Source of the DNA: an uncultured Clostridia bacterium | GTDB taxonomy: Bacteria; Bacillota; Clostridia; Christensenellales; Aristaeellaceae | Length of the DNA stretch: 64,000 bases | NCBI GenBank assembly: GCA_934647235.1 | Contig: CAKUFG010000002.1 | Span: forward strand, 62,001-126,000 | Direction of reading: 5' to 3' | In this document: piece by piece, positions 34,345 through 43,477 of the stretch | Numbering within the stretch: position 1 is the stretch's first letter | Layout of the letters: each line of letters opens with the position of its first letter | Translations under genes and position numbers: made by a program | Notes under the pieces: generated by a model | The model's database searches: none | Seen by the model: the letters and a program-made list of their open reading frames with translations, nothing else | What the model was told of the DNA's origin: nothing

Positions 34345-34995
34345 ATGAACACAAAATGCAAGCGCATCCTGATGAGCATCGTGGGCGTGACCCTTTGCGG
34401 CATGAGCGCCGGCATATACAAATATGCCGCCTTTGGGGTAGATCCCTTTCAGTGCTTCGTATTTGGCGTGGACGCGGCTGTGCCCATTGCCTACGGCACG
34501 CTGTACGTGCTGCTCAACGCCGGGCTGCTGATCTTTTCGCTTCTGGCGGACAGGCGCTATGTGGGCCTGGCCACAGTGCTGAACATGCTGTTTCTGGGAT
34601 ATGTGCTGCAATTCACGCATGATCTGCTGGCGCGCTGCCTGCCTGCGCCCGTGCTGTGGCAGCGGCTGCTGCTGATGGCCGCAGGCTTTACGGGGCTGTG
34701 CTTTTCGCTGTCGCTGTATATCACGGCCGACCTTGGCGTATCCACCTACGACGCCATCGCGCTGATCATCTCCCGCACCTGGGGCGTGGGACAGTTCCGG
34801 TTTGTGCGCATCCTGACGGACTTTGCCTGCGTGGCCGTGGGCTGCGCGCTGTATCTGCTGGCCGGCAATCCGCTTGACAGCATCATGACCATTGCCGGGC
34901 CGGGCACCATTCTGTGCGCCGCGTGCATGGGGCCGCTGATCGACTGGTTCAACCGCCGCGTTTCCATCCCGCTGCTGCACATGCATGCAGCCTGA
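34345..34995 (+). CDS. YczE/YitT-like integral membrane protein
   Basis: 216 residues from ATG 34345; an in-frame ATG at 34324 lacks a ribosome binding site. Five to six spans. SAGIYKYAAFGVDPFQCFVF (about 18-37) and LSLYITADLGVSTYDAIALI (about 119-138) are the repeated signature (G-x-D-P and GVSTYDA) of the YczE-like family. Function unknown; such proteins have been linked to secondary metabolite production in Bacillus. Its stop abuts the stop of the converging topoisomerase gene (TGATCA) with no terminator. Confidence 0.8.
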   Translation: MNTKCKRILMSIVGVTLCGMSAGIYKYAAFGVDPFQCFVFGVDAAVPIAYGTLYVLLNAGLLIFSLLADRRYVGLATVLNMLFLGYVLQFTHDLLARCLPAPVLWQRLLLMAAGFTGLCFSLSLYITADLGVSTYDAIALIISRTWGVGQFRFVRILTDFACVAVGCALYLLAGNPLDSIMTIAGPGTILCAACMGPLIDWFNRRVSIPLLHMHAA

Positions 34996-37443
34996 TCACC
35001 ACAGGATAATATCCGTCACCACATCGTCCATCAGCGCAATTACCGCAGTTTTGCCCTTGTCCGCCAAGCTCTGGCAGGCAATGGACTCGCTGTTCATGGG
35101 GCTGAGCATGCCGCCAGCCTGCAGCACGGTAAAATCGCGCACACCGCTGAGCTTGACACAGGCAGCAATGTAGGAACCGTTGCTGCCGTTTTTATTGAAG
35201 CCAAAGCACTTTACGCCCTTGCCGCCGCGCCCCTGGGGATCCAGCATCGCGCCGGGAATGCGCTTGGCATAGCCGGACTCGCTGAACGCCAGCATTTGCT
35301 CGCTGTTCTGCAGCGTGCAGCCGCGGATCACCTGATCCCCAATCGCCAGAGCAATACCCTTTACGCCGCCGGATGCGCGTCCCTGCGCAGGCACGGTATT
35401 CAGTGCGAAGCGAATGCTCATGCCGCTGCGGGTGATGATCGCCGCGTCGGCGCGCTCCTGCGCCAGCGCCACATCCACCACGCGGTCGTCATCCTTCAGC
35501 GCCAGAGCGGCAAAGCGCTGGCGGCGCACAGCGTACTCCGTGGCGGCGCTGCGCTTGACCAGGCCGTTCTGGGTGAAGAATAACAGATCGGGCGTATTTT
35601 CAAACGCCTTGGGCGCGATATCCAGAATGCGCACGCACTTTTCATTGGCCTCGATGCCCTGCAGGATGCCCGTAAGCGCCACGCCGCGCTCCTTGGGACG
35701 CAGCGATTCGTTGATGGCCGATACGGCCAGCGGATAACACTGCCCGCGATCAGTAAAGAACAGCAGGGTATGATCGGTCTGCGTGCGCAGCAGATAGCGC
35801 GGCATGTCGCTTTCCTGCGCGGTCAAATCCAGCTTGTCAAAGATGCGCGGAGCCATGCGGCGCAGCTGCCCGCCGCGGGTATAGAGCACCACTGCGTCCT
35901 CGGGCACAGGCGTTTCCAGATCGTCCTCCTCCTCAACGGGGGGAAGCTCCTCCTCGCGCAGGATGGTCGTGCGGCGCTCGTCGCCGTATTGCTCGCCGAT
36001 CTCGCCCAACTCCTTTTTGATCACGCCCAGCAGCTTGCGCTCACTCCCCAAAATGGCCTCCAGCTCGGCGATGCGCTTATGCAGCTGATCGGCCTCCTCG
36101 CGCAGCGCCAGGATCTCCAGCCCCGTCAGGCGCTGCAGCCGCAGATCCAGAATGGCCTGCGCCTGCACCTCAGTAAAGCCAAACTGCGCGCACAGGCGCT
36201 CACGGGCCTCCTTGCCGTTCTTGGACGCACGGATGGTTCTGATCACCTCGTCCAGCACATCCACGGCATGAATCAGGCCCTCTACGATATGGTCGCGCGC
36301 CTTGGCCTGATCCAGATCGTACTGGCAGCGGCGGGTGATCACGTTCTTCTGATGCTCGATGAATGCGTCAAGCATGGCGATCAAGCCCATCTGCACGGGC
36401 TTGCCCTGATAAATGGCCACCATGTTTACGCCGTATGTCACCTGCAGATCGCTGTATTTATACAGCTTCTGCAGCACCTTAGTGGGATCGTAATCCTTTT
36501 TGATTTCCACCACAGCGCGCAGGCCCGTGCGGTCGGACTCGTCGCGGATATCGTGGATGCAGCCGAAAATCGCCTTTTTTTCATCCGACAGCTTAAGAAT
36601 TTTGGACAGCATATCGGCCTTGTTGACCCCATAGGGCACCTCGGTGATGCAGATCAGCGAGCGCCCCAGCGGGCCTTTTTCAATATGCACCCGCGCGCGC
36701 AGGGTCAGCTTGCCGCGGCCGGTCTGATAGGCCGTGCGGATTTCAGGCGTATCCAGCAGCACGCCGCCGGTGGGAAAATCCGGCGCGGGCAGCACCTGCA
36801 TAAAGTCATCCAGCGTGGCCTTGGGTTTATCGATGCGCAGATCCACCGCGCGGATAACCTCCTTGAGATTATGCGGCGGAATGTTGGTGGCCAGGCCCAC
36901 CGCGATGCCCGACGCGCCGTTGACCAGCAGGTTGGGGAACCGCGCGGGCAGGATCTCCGGCTCCTTGAGGGTATCGTCAAAGTTCAGGTGGAAGGGCACG
37001 GTGTCCTTATCCAGATCGCGCAGCATCTGCAGCGCCAGCGGAGCCATGCGCGCCTCGGTATAACGCATGGCGGCGGCGCTGTCGCCGTCGATGGAGCCAA
37101 AGTTGCCATGGCCGTCCACCAGCGTGGCGCGCAGCGAAAAGCCCTGCGCCATGCGCACCAGCGCGTCATAAACCGAGCTGTCGCCGTGGGGATGATATTT
37201 ACCCAGGCAATCGCCCACGATGCGCGCGCACTTACGGTGCGGCTTATCGGGGGTGTTGCCCAGCTCCATCATGGTGTACAGGATGCGGCGCTGCACGGGC
37301 TTGAGGCCATCCTCCACGCGCGGCAGGGCGCGCTCCAGGATGACGTGCTCGGCATAGGGCATCATGCTCATGTGCATCACGTCCTCCAGCGGCATCTGGA
37401 TGATATCCGGCGTGATGGTATTGACAGGCGGCTGCTTGGCCAT
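34996..37443 (-). CDS. Type II topoisomerase subunit A (GyrA/ParC family)
   Basis: 815 residues. Winged-helix catalytic core: RALPRVEDGLKPVQRRILYT (about 37-56), KYHPHGDSSVYDALVRMAQG (about 80-99) with Ser and Asp at the quinolone positions, and the catalytic Tyr in AAAMRYTEARM (about 122). The C-terminal domain forms beta-pinwheel blades; a GyrA-box-like QGRGGKG occurs only near residue 743, in the last part rather than in the first blade. It is 56 bp behind its B subunit. ParC of topoisomerase IV or a second gyrase are both possible; the displaced box and the B subunit tail lean to the ParC side. Confidence 0.93.
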   Translation of the reverse strand: MAKQPPVNTITPDIIQMPLEDVMHMSMMPYAEHVILERALPRVEDGLKPVQRRILYTMMELGNTPDKPHRKCARIVGDCLGKYHPHGDSSVYDALVRMAQGFSLRATLVDGHGNFGSIDGDSAAAMRYTEARMAPLALQMLRDLDKDTVPFHLNFDDTLKEPEILPARFPNLLVNGASGIAVGLATNIPPHNLKEVIRAVDLRIDKPKATLDDFMQVLPAPDFPTGGVLLDTPEIRTAYQTGRGKLTLRARVHIEKGPLGRSLICITEVPYGVNKADMLSKILKLSDEKKAIFGCIHDIRDESDRTGLRAVVEIKKDYDPTKVLQKLYKYSDLQVTYGVNMVAIYQGKPVQMGLIAMLDAFIEHQKNVITRRCQYDLDQAKARDHIVEGLIHAVDVLDEVIRTIRASKNGKEARERLCAQFGFTEVQAQAILDLRLQRLTGLEILALREEADQLHKRIAELEAILGSERKLLGVIKKELGEIGEQYGDERRTTILREEELPPVEEEDDLETPVPEDAVVLYTRGGQLRRMAPRIFDKLDLTAQESDMPRYLLRTQTDHTLLFFTDRGQCYPLAVSAINESLRPKERGVALTGILQGIEANEKCVRILDIAPKAFENTPDLLFFTQNGLVKRSAATEYAVRRQRFAALALKDDDRVVDVALAQERADAAIITRSGMSIRFALNTVPAQGRASGGVKGIALAIGDQVIRGCTLQNSEQMLAFSESGYAKRIPGAMLDPQGRGGKGVKCFGFNKNGSNGSYIAACVKLSGVRDFTVLQAGGMLSPMNSESIACQSLADKGKTAVIALMDDVVTDIILW

Positions 37444-37499
37444 GGAATCAAACCTCCTTGGGGCGTAGCGGGCCGCAGGGACGCGACCCGATCAAAAAA

Positions 37500-39491
37500 T
37501 CAGTTTTTCTGTTCCTTTTCCATCTGGTGGGATTCAAAATTATCCTGCTTGTTGAACTCAGCATGGCTGATGATATACTCGCGGCGGGGATCCACCTTAT
37601 CGCCCATCAGGATGGTGATGATTTCATCCTCGCGGGCGGCATCCTCCAGCGTTACGCGCATCAGCTTTCTGTGGGCGGGATCCATGGTGGTCTCCCACAG
37701 CTGCTCGGGGTTCATTTCACCCAGCCCCTTATAGCGCTGGATGGTATAATTCTTTTTGCCGGCGGTCAGGCGGCGCAGCTCCTTATCATCGTAGGCATAC
37801 TCCTGCGAGCCGGGGCGTTTGACCAGATACAGCGGCGGCATGCCGATATACACATGTCCCTGGGCCACCAGCTCACGCATATAGCGATAAAAGAATGTAA
37901 GCAGAATCGCGCGGATATGCGCACCGTCCTGGTCAGCATCGGACAGGATGATGACCTTATGGTACTTAAGCGCGCTGATATCAAAGTCCTCGTCGATGTT
38001 GGTGCCCAGCGCCGTAATGATGGAGCGGAATTCCTCATTGGCCAGCACCTGATCCAAGCGCTTCTTTTCGGCGTTGAGGGGCTTGCCGCGCAGCGGCAGG
38101 ATGGCCTGGAAGTGCCGGTCGCGCCCCTGCTTGGCGCTGCCGCCAGCCGAATCGCCCTCTACGATGAACAGTTCGTTTTCAACAGCCTTGCGCCCCGTGC
38201 AGGAGGACAGCTTGCCCACCAGCGGCGCGGCCTCCAGCGAGTTGCGGGCGCGGGCGACGTCGCGCGCCTTGCGGGCGGCCTCGCGCACCTTGGCGGATTT
38301 AACGGCCTTTTCCACAATCTTCTGCGCCAGCTCGCCGTTTTTCAGGTTTTCCAAGAATTCCGCCAACCGCAGGCTGATGATGCTTTCCACAGCGGGCTTT
38401 ACTTCGCTATTGCCCAGCTTGCCCTTGGTTTGGCCTTCAAACTGCGGGTTCTTGACCATCACGGTCAGCACGGCGGTCAGTCCCTCGCGGAAGTCCTCGC
38501 CGGCCAGGTTCGCGTCCTTTTCCTTGAGCGCGCCGATCCTGCGCGCATAATCGTTGAACGCCTTGGTCAGCGCGCTGCGGAAGCCCATCTCGTGCGTGCC
38601 GCCCTCGCCGGTGGGAATGTTATTGACATAGCTGAACACGGACTCGGTGTAAGCGTCGGTATACTGCATGGCCACGGCGCAGACCACATCGTCCTTTTTG
38701 CCCTCCAGCAGGATGGGCTCATCATGCAGCGGGGTTTTATCGCGGTTGAGATATTTGACATAATCGGCGATTCCGCCCGCGTAGCAGAACTGCGTCTCGC
38801 GCTGATCCTCCTTGGCGCGTTCATCGATAAAGGTGATCTTGAGGCCCTTGTTCAGGTAGGCCAGCTCACGCAGGCGGCGGGAGACGGTTTCGCTGTTGAA
38901 GCGGTGATCCTCGGTAAAAATCGTATCGTCGGGCAGGAAGCGCACCAGCGTGCCGCGCTTGCGGGTATTGCCCAGCTTCTGCAGCCCTCCCACGGGCTTG
39001 CCCGCGTGCCATTTTTTATCCTTCTCATCCCAGAGAGTCTCAAAGCGCATCTGATAGTGCGTCCAATCGCGGAAGGAATCTACGGTCATCCACTTGCTCA
39101 GCGCGTTTACCACCGACGCGCCCACGCCGTGCAGGCCGCCGGAATAGGCATAGTTTTCATTGCCGAACTTGCCGCCCGCATGCAGGCGGGTATAGATCAG
39201 CTCGATACCCGATACATGCAGCTGCGGATGCTCGTCCACCGGCACGCCGCGGCCGTTATCCCACACGGAGGCGGAGCCATCCTTATGCAGCGTAACGGCA
39301 ATCTCTGTCGCATAGCCGGCCAGCGCTTCGTCAATGCCGTTATCCACGATCTCCCACAGCAGATGATGCAGGCCGCGCACGCTGGTGGTGCCGATGTACA
39401 TGCCCGGACGCATCCGAACGGCGTCCAGCCCCTCCAGCACCTGAATTTTCCCCGCATTATAAGCATCGGGCGACGCATTGATTGGCGGCAT
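37500..39491 (-). CDS. Type II topoisomerase subunit B (GyrB/ParE family)
   Basis: 663 residues. GHKL ATPase: EIVDNGIDEALAGY (about 46-59), DNGRGVPVD (about 77-85), GGLHGVGASVVNALS (about 116-130). Toprim: FIVEGDSAGGSAKQGRDR (about 441-458) and SDADQDGAHIRAILLTFF (about 523-540). The C-terminus ends in a charged tail (HQMEKEQKN) rather than the NLDI of GyrB, so it is more likely the ParE-type paralogue. The promoter is perfect and preceded by four 21-bp repeats. Confidence 0.93.
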   Translation of the reverse strand: MPPINASPDAYNAGKIQVLEGLDAVRMRPGMYIGTTSVRGLHHLLWEIVDNGIDEALAGYATEIAVTLHKDGSASVWDNGRGVPVDEHPQLHVSGIELIYTRLHAGGKFGNENYAYSGGLHGVGASVVNALSKWMTVDSFRDWTHYQMRFETLWDEKDKKWHAGKPVGGLQKLGNTRKRGTLVRFLPDDTIFTEDHRFNSETVSRRLRELAYLNKGLKITFIDERAKEDQRETQFCYAGGIADYVKYLNRDKTPLHDEPILLEGKKDDVVCAVAMQYTDAYTESVFSYVNNIPTGEGGTHEMGFRSALTKAFNDYARRIGALKEKDANLAGEDFREGLTAVLTVMVKNPQFEGQTKGKLGNSEVKPAVESIISLRLAEFLENLKNGELAQKIVEKAVKSAKVREAARKARDVARARNSLEAAPLVGKLSSCTGRKAVENELFIVEGDSAGGSAKQGRDRHFQAILPLRGKPLNAEKKRLDQVLANEEFRSIITALGTNIDEDFDISALKYHKVIILSDADQDGAHIRAILLTFFYRYMRELVAQGHVYIGMPPLYLVKRPGSQEYAYDDKELRRLTAGKKNYTIQRYKGLGEMNPEQLWETTMDPAHRKLMRVTLEDAAREDEIITILMGDKVDPRREYIISHAEFNKQDNFESHQMEKEQKN

Positions 39492-39535
39492 ATCGTAAAC
39501 CCTCCCGGTTATTGGTTAAAATTGCATAGCAAATT

Positions 39536-39564
39536 ATTATACCATATAGAGGAGGGAATGTCAA
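39536..39564 (-). promoter_or_regulatory. Perfect sigma-A promoter of the topoisomerase operon
   Basis: Minus strand TTGACA (39559-39564), 17-bp spacer, TATAAT (39536-39541). Transcription would start near 39529. The repeat array begins 10 bp upstream of the -35. Confidence 0.88.
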
Positions 39565-39574
39565 AAGAAGAGGA

Positions 39575-39661
39575 GGGACGGTACTTTCTTGAAGTGGGAC
39601 GGTACTTTCTTGAAGTGGGACGGTACTTTCTTGAAGTGGAGGGACGGTACTTTCTTGAAGT
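39575..39661. repeat. Four copies of a 21-bp repeat upstream of the topoisomerase promoter
   Basis: The unit begins GGGACGGTAC and ends TTCTTGAAGT (plus strand). Copies at 39575-39595, 39596-39616, 39617-39637 and 39641-39661 are identical; the third gap has an extra GGA. The period is two helical turns, so proteins bound to each unit would lie on one face of the DNA. No coding function is seen; the in-frame translation is simply repetitive. Confidence 0.9.
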
Positions 39662-39678
39662 GCCGCGAAGGCGCGCCG

Positions 39679-40224
39679 TCATGCCGTAAAGGCGCGCCGT
39701 CTGCAATTATTTTCTCTGCTCAGCAGCTTTTCCATGGGCAGATAAGCGGAATGGGCATTGGGAATTCTTTCACCGGTCAGGGCAAAGCCGTTTTTCAGCC
39801 AGAATGCGCGGCTTTGCGGGTTGCCCTCGTCAATAGCCAGCCGCACTTTGGTCATGCCCTGCGCAGCCAGGGCTTCTAGTGCCTGGGCGATGATTTGCGT
39901 GCCGACGCCCCGCCCCTGGCGGCCGATATCCACCATGAAAAAGCCGATCATCGCCGTGCCGGGGCTGGGATAATCCAAAATCAAATCCATGACGGCAATC
40001 AGCGCATCGCCCTGGAAAAAGCCCGCATAGTGCTTATCCCGCAGCGTTTTGCCTGGCGGAAGCGCCGCCATGTCCTCCCTGATGCTTGCAAGGGTTGGTT
40101 CCGGCGGATGATAATGATAAAAGATTTCATTGCCGCGCAGCAGCGGCAGCACCCGCTCCGCATCCTCCGGCAGCAGGGCGCGAACCGCATAGCAAGTGGA
40201 TAAATCGCTTATATTCATAGGCAT
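39679..40224 (-). CDS. GNAT-family N-acetyltransferase
   Basis: 181 residues (a second ATG two codons in is equally possible). Core motif GRQGRGVGTQIIAQALEALA (about residues 100-119) fits the Q/R-x-x-G-x-G acetyl-CoA loop; KVRLAIDEGNPQSRAFWLKN and GFALTGERI follow. The last residues are encoded by a 13-bp direct repeat (AAGGCGCGCCGTC at 39668 and 39689), which may be a recent extension. It follows the pseudouridine synthase by 8 bp. Substrate unknown. Confidence 0.85.
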   Translation of the reverse strand: MPMNISDLSTCYAVRALLPEDAERVLPLLRGNEIFYHYHPPEPTLASIREDMAALPPGKTLRDKHYAGFFQGDALIAVMDLILDYPSPGTAMIGFFMVDIGRQGRGVGTQIIAQALEALAAQGMTKVRLAIDEGNPQSRAFWLKNGFALTGERIPNAHSAYLPMEKLLSRENNCRRRAFTA

Positions 40225-40232
40225 AAATCCTG

Positions 40233-41108
40233 TTATTCCTTCAGCAGCGCCGCCAGCGCTTCGGGCAGCGGGCTTTCAAAAGTCAGCGTTTCGCCGGTCA
40301 TGGGATGGGTCAGCTGCATCCGCGCGGCATGCAGGGCAAAGCGCCCGGCAAGCTGCGGCAGCGGCTCGCCATACAGATAGTCCCCCGCGATGGGGCAGCC
40401 CAGCGATTGCAGATGCACGCGGATCTGATGCGTGCGCCCCGTCTCCAGCCGAAGGCGAAGCAGTGCGCGGCCATGGGCGGCGCGCTCCAGCACGGTATAA
40501 TGCGTCACGGCGCGCTTGCCGCTCGGATCGATGCAGCGCCGCACGCCCTCCGCATGTCCGATCGGCTGGTCAATCACGCCGCTGTCCGCCTGCGGCGCGC
40601 CCTCGGTCACAGCCAGGTATTCGCGCACATACTGCCCCGTATGCAGCATGCGCTGCATGCGCGCATGCGCCACGGCATTGAGCGCAATGGGCATCAGGCC
40701 GCTTGTGCCCTTATCCAGGCGGCTGACGGGCCGGTAGACAAAATCCGCCGGGCAGCCCAGGCAGGCGTATACCGCGTTTTCCAGCGTGGCGCTGTCCTGC
40801 CGGGCGCTGGCAATGGAGGGCAGCGGCGCGGGCTTATCCACAATCAGGATATCCGCATCCCGGTACGGCACGCGCAGCGGCAGATCATAGGGCGCAAGAG
40901 CCGCACCCTCGTCCCGCAGCTGCACCATGACCGTCTGCCCCGCCGCGACAGTGCGATTCACATGAGCTGGAACGCCGTCCAGCAGGATGCAGTCGGCAAA
41001 CTTCAGGCTGCGCAGCCGGTGCTCCGACAGCCCGAAATGCGCGCGCAGCACATACTCCAGCCTGCGCCCCGCCTCCTGGAGAGGAACGGTATACTCAAGC
41101 GTCCGCAT
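40233..41108 (-). CDS. RluA-family pseudouridine synthase
   Basis: 291 residues. N-terminal S4-like RNA-binding domain (RRLEYVLRAHFGLSEHRLRS, about 14-33), then the synthase domain with the catalytic Asp in RPVSRLDKGTSGLMPIA (about 130-146) and LETGRTHQIRVHLQSLGCPI (about 220-239). The family converts uridines in 23S rRNA or tRNA. Exact target (RluC, RluD or other) cannot be assigned. Its 5' end overlaps the end of the MATE gene by 14 bp. Confidence 0.92.
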   Translation of the reverse strand: MRTLEYTVPLQEAGRRLEYVLRAHFGLSEHRLRSLKFADCILLDGVPAHVNRTVAAGQTVMVQLRDEGAALAPYDLPLRVPYRDADILIVDKPAPLPSIASARQDSATLENAVYACLGCPADFVYRPVSRLDKGTSGLMPIALNAVAHARMQRMLHTGQYVREYLAVTEGAPQADSGVIDQPIGHAEGVRRCIDPSGKRAVTHYTVLERAAHGRALLRLRLETGRTHQIRVHLQSLGCPIAGDYLYGEPLPQLAGRFALHAARMQLTHPMTGETLTFESPLPEALAALLKE

Positions 41109-42519
41109 GCTGATGAAGGCGGGTGATGTTCTGAATCCACACGCCCTTGCGCACCAGGATAAAGCCGATCACGCACTTGACGATATTGATAAACTCCACC
41201 GTCGCGTAGGAAGCGTAGATATCGGCATGCAGCACCCTGACCATCAGATAGGCTGCCGGCACGGATACCACCCAGGTGTACACGCAGTCAAACAGGAAGG
41301 TGATAAACGTTTTGCCGCCCGAGCGCAGCGTAAAATACGATGTATGCGAGAAGGAATGGATGGGCATGGCCAACGCGGCGATCATCAGCAGGTCGGTCGC
41401 CATATCGCGCACATCGCGCGTAATGCCGCGATACGCATGGGGAATGTAGGGCGAGGCCAGGATCAGCAGCAGCGCCATGGCAACGGCCCCGGCCACGCCG
41501 AAGGCCGCCAGCTTCCAGGCCGTGCTGCGCGCGCGGTCGTAATCGTCCGCGCCCAGCGCCTGACCCACCATCACCGATACCGCCGTGCCCATGGACATGA
41601 ACACCACGTTGAACAGATTGCTGATGGTGCTGTTGATGCTCAATGCCGATACCACCGTCAGCCCGCACAGGGAGTAGATGGCCGTCAGCGTGCTCATGCC
41701 GATGGACCACAGCGCCTCGTTGAACAGCAGGGGCGAGCCCATCTTAATGACCGCCTTGAACAGCGGCCCCGGCACGCGGAACGTGCTGTACGCGCCCTGA
41801 ATAAAGGTATAGCGCTCCTTGCGGCGATGGGTGGTAATGACGGTAATAGCCAGCTCCACATAGCGGCTGAGCACCGTGGCCACGGCCGCGCCAATAACGC
41901 CCAGGCGCGGGAAACCCAGGCGGCCGAAGATCAGCAGATAGTTGAACACCGCGTTGGTGGCTACCGCCGATACGCTGGCGATCATCGGCAGGCGGGTTTC
42001 GCCCATCTCGCGCAGCGTGCCGGCATAGCTGGTGCTGACCGCAAAGGCAGGCAGGCCGATCAGGATGACCATCAGGTATTCATGGCCGAAGCCCAGCATC
42101 CTTTCCGCCATGGCCGCGTCGCCGTCGCCCCGCAGGAACAGCGAGATCAGCGGGCGGCTGAAACCCAGCAGCACGATAAACGTGACGGCCAGCAGCGCCG
42201 CAGACTGCATGAGCTTGATGCGGAAGGTGTTGCGCAGGCCCTCGATATCGCCCGCTCCATAAAACTGCGCGCCGAAAATGCCCGCGCCCGACAGACCGCC
42301 GAACACGCACAGATTGAACACAAACACCAGCTGATTGGCAATAGCCACGCCTGACATTTCCTCGTTGCCCAGCGCGCCCACCATCAGGTTGTCCAGCAGG
42401 TTTACAAAGTTGGAAATGCCGTTTTGAATAATCACGGGGATGATAATGGCCAGCACGGCCTTATAAAACGCCTTGTCGCCAATCAGGGTTTGCCTTGCGC
42501 GGCGCGCAAAATTCTGCAT
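41095..42519 (-). CDS. MATE-family efflux transporter (second)
   Basis: 474 residues. Twelve spans; IIPVIIQNGISNFVNLLDNL (about 27-46) and MVGALGNEEMSGVAIANQLV are the first-helix pair, typical for the Clostridial NorM/DinF branch. The second bundle begins near KMGSPLLFNEALWSIGMSTL (about 255-274). It is distinct from the MATE at 31.5 kb. It forms an operon with the pseudouridine synthase and GNAT genes. Confidence 0.92.
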   Translation of the reverse strand: MQNFARRARQTLIGDKAFYKAVLAIIIPVIIQNGISNFVNLLDNLMVGALGNEEMSGVAIANQLVFVFNLCVFGGLSGAGIFGAQFYGAGDIEGLRNTFRIKLMQSAALLAVTFIVLLGFSRPLISLFLRGDGDAAMAERMLGFGHEYLMVILIGLPAFAVSTSYAGTLREMGETRLPMIASVSAVATNAVFNYLLIFGRLGFPRLGVIGAAVATVLSRYVELAITVITTHRRKERYTFIQGAYSTFRVPGPLFKAVIKMGSPLLFNEALWSIGMSTLTAIYSLCGLTVVSALSINSTISNLFNVVFMSMGTAVSVMVGQALGADDYDRARSTAWKLAAFGVAGAVAMALLLILASPYIPHAYRGITRDVRDMATDLLMIAALAMPIHSFSHTSYFTLRSGGKTFITFLFDCVYTWVVSVPAAYLMVRVLHADIYASYATVEFINIVKCVIGFILVRKGVWIQNITRLHQHADA

Positions 42520-42564
42520 GGGAAATCTTCCTTTCCGTATATCCGTTCATCTGCTGCGTATTCT

Positions 42565-43107
42565 TCAGGAGGCCCTGCGATAGCGCCGCTTCACGCGCTG
42601 GCGCTCCTCCGGCATGTCGGCCTGCCTGGGCAGGGGGCGCGGCCCACGCTCAGGCGGCAACGGGCGCTGGTCGTGCGGGCGGCGCTGCCGCTCCGGCTCC
42701 CGCATCGCCACGCGCGCGACGCTCAGCGCGCACAGCACAATCATGGGCAGGATGCGCACCGCGCGCACCCATTTTCCCGCCAGCGTCAGGGGCAGGATAA
42801 AGCCCAGGGCGGCCAGCACCGCGCTGGGAGCGATCAGCAGCGCGCAGCCGCGCCGCGTGCGCCGCGCCCACAGGGCCCATACGCCCAGCGCCGCGCTGCA
42901 AAGCAGATAAAGCGGAATTTCAAAAATGCTCATATCCACATAGGCCGCCGCGCGCGCCAGGGGAATCTTCTCCCCCACGGCCATATTCCAAAACATCTTC
43001 AGCGGCTTCCACATCGCATCCACCCGCGTGCAGAACTCATAGGCGGATACCAGCGTCACAATCAGCGCCATCCACAATAAATAGCGGCTCAGCTTTCTTT
43101 GGTTCAT
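42565..43107 (-). CDS. Small multi-spanning membrane protein, unknown function
   Basis: 180 residues from ATG 43107 (AAAGGAG upstream). Four spans (about 9-27, 58-78, 88-110, 115-135), then a highly basic, Pro/Arg-rich tail (about 140-180: RQRRPHDQRPLPPERGPRPL). No recognised motif. The tail suggests a cytoplasmic C-terminus with contact to nucleic acid or membrane surface. It stands alone between a MATE gene and the copy B intergenic element. Confidence 0.7.
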   Translation of the reverse strand: MNQRKLSRYLLWMALIVTLVSAYEFCTRVDAMWKPLKMFWNMAVGEKIPLARAAAYVDMSIFEIPLYLLCSAALGVWALWARRTRRGCALLIAPSAVLAALGFILPLTLAGKWVRAVRILPMIVLCALSVARVAMREPERQRRPHDQRPLPPERGPRPLPRQADMPEERQRVKRRYRRAS

Positions 43108-43184
43108 CGGTTTCTCCTTTCGGCAGAGAATGGCGGCCTGCCCCGCCGTAGTTTTGCAAATAAAAAATATCGTCAAGATGCAAT

Positions 43185-43310
43185 CAAGGGGCTCCCTTTC
43201 GCCGCCCACCGGGCGGCATTTTTTAATCCGGAGCGGCGACATGCGCGGCGCGAAAAAATGAGCCTTCATTTTTTCGGTGGGCGGTGGCTTCGCCAACGCC
43301 CAATCCGCCA
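43185..43310 (+). repeat. Hairpin-rich intergenic element, copy B
   Basis: Order of parts: GATGCA-x-x-x-AAGGGGC box (compare 27907), AAGGG/CCCTT stem (43187-43199), GCCGCCC/GGGCGGC hairpin (43201-43217), the 29-bp core (43225-43253; AATCCGGAGCGGCG then ACATGCGCGGCGCGA), GAAAAAATG/CATTTTTTC hairpin (43252-43275), and TGGGCG-x-TGGC/GCCA-x-CGCCCA hairpin (43278-43302). The core differs from copy A at four of 29 bases, whereas flanking stems differ in sequence but keep pairing. Confidence 0.65.
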
Positions 43311-43415
43311 TGATGCCAGTTTACCCAAGCGCCGCCCGCTTGTCAAGCCACGATGCGCGGCAATTGTCTGTTTTGCGCATATTCTTACATCTTTTGACGG
43401 ATTCCCGAAAAGGTG

Positions 43416-43444
43416 TTGAAAATGTTACAAAAGTGTGATATGCT
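43416..43444 (+). promoter_or_regulatory. Promoter of the HAD phosphatase gene
   Basis: TTGAAA (43416-43421), 17-bp spacer, TATGCT (43439-43444). Confidence 0.6.
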
Positions 43445-43477
43445 GAATACGGTAACAAAGGATGGAGGGCTTTTGCC

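Larger units (their letters stand above)
43108..43477. other. 370-bp intergenic region with the copy B element
   Basis: No gene. It contains hairpin-rich element B (43185-43310), an A/T-rich stretch (43155-43172), a GC-rich run (43328-43345) and the HAD promoter (43416-43444). Confidence 0.8.

Noticed and set aside
34996..39491. Calling the topoisomerase pair gyrA/gyrB outright
   Set aside because: Motifs fit both gyrase and topoisomerase IV; GyrB-type tail is missing and the GyrA-box-like motif is displaced, so no symbol was given.
39575..39661. Four short repeats as a CRISPR array
   Set aside because: Units are directly abutting without unique spacers, only 21 bp long, and no cas genes are present.
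39668..39701. 13-bp direct repeat (AAGGCGCGCCGTC) as a mobile element footprint
   Set aside because: Only two short copies 21 bp apart at the end of a GNAT gene, with no element between them.
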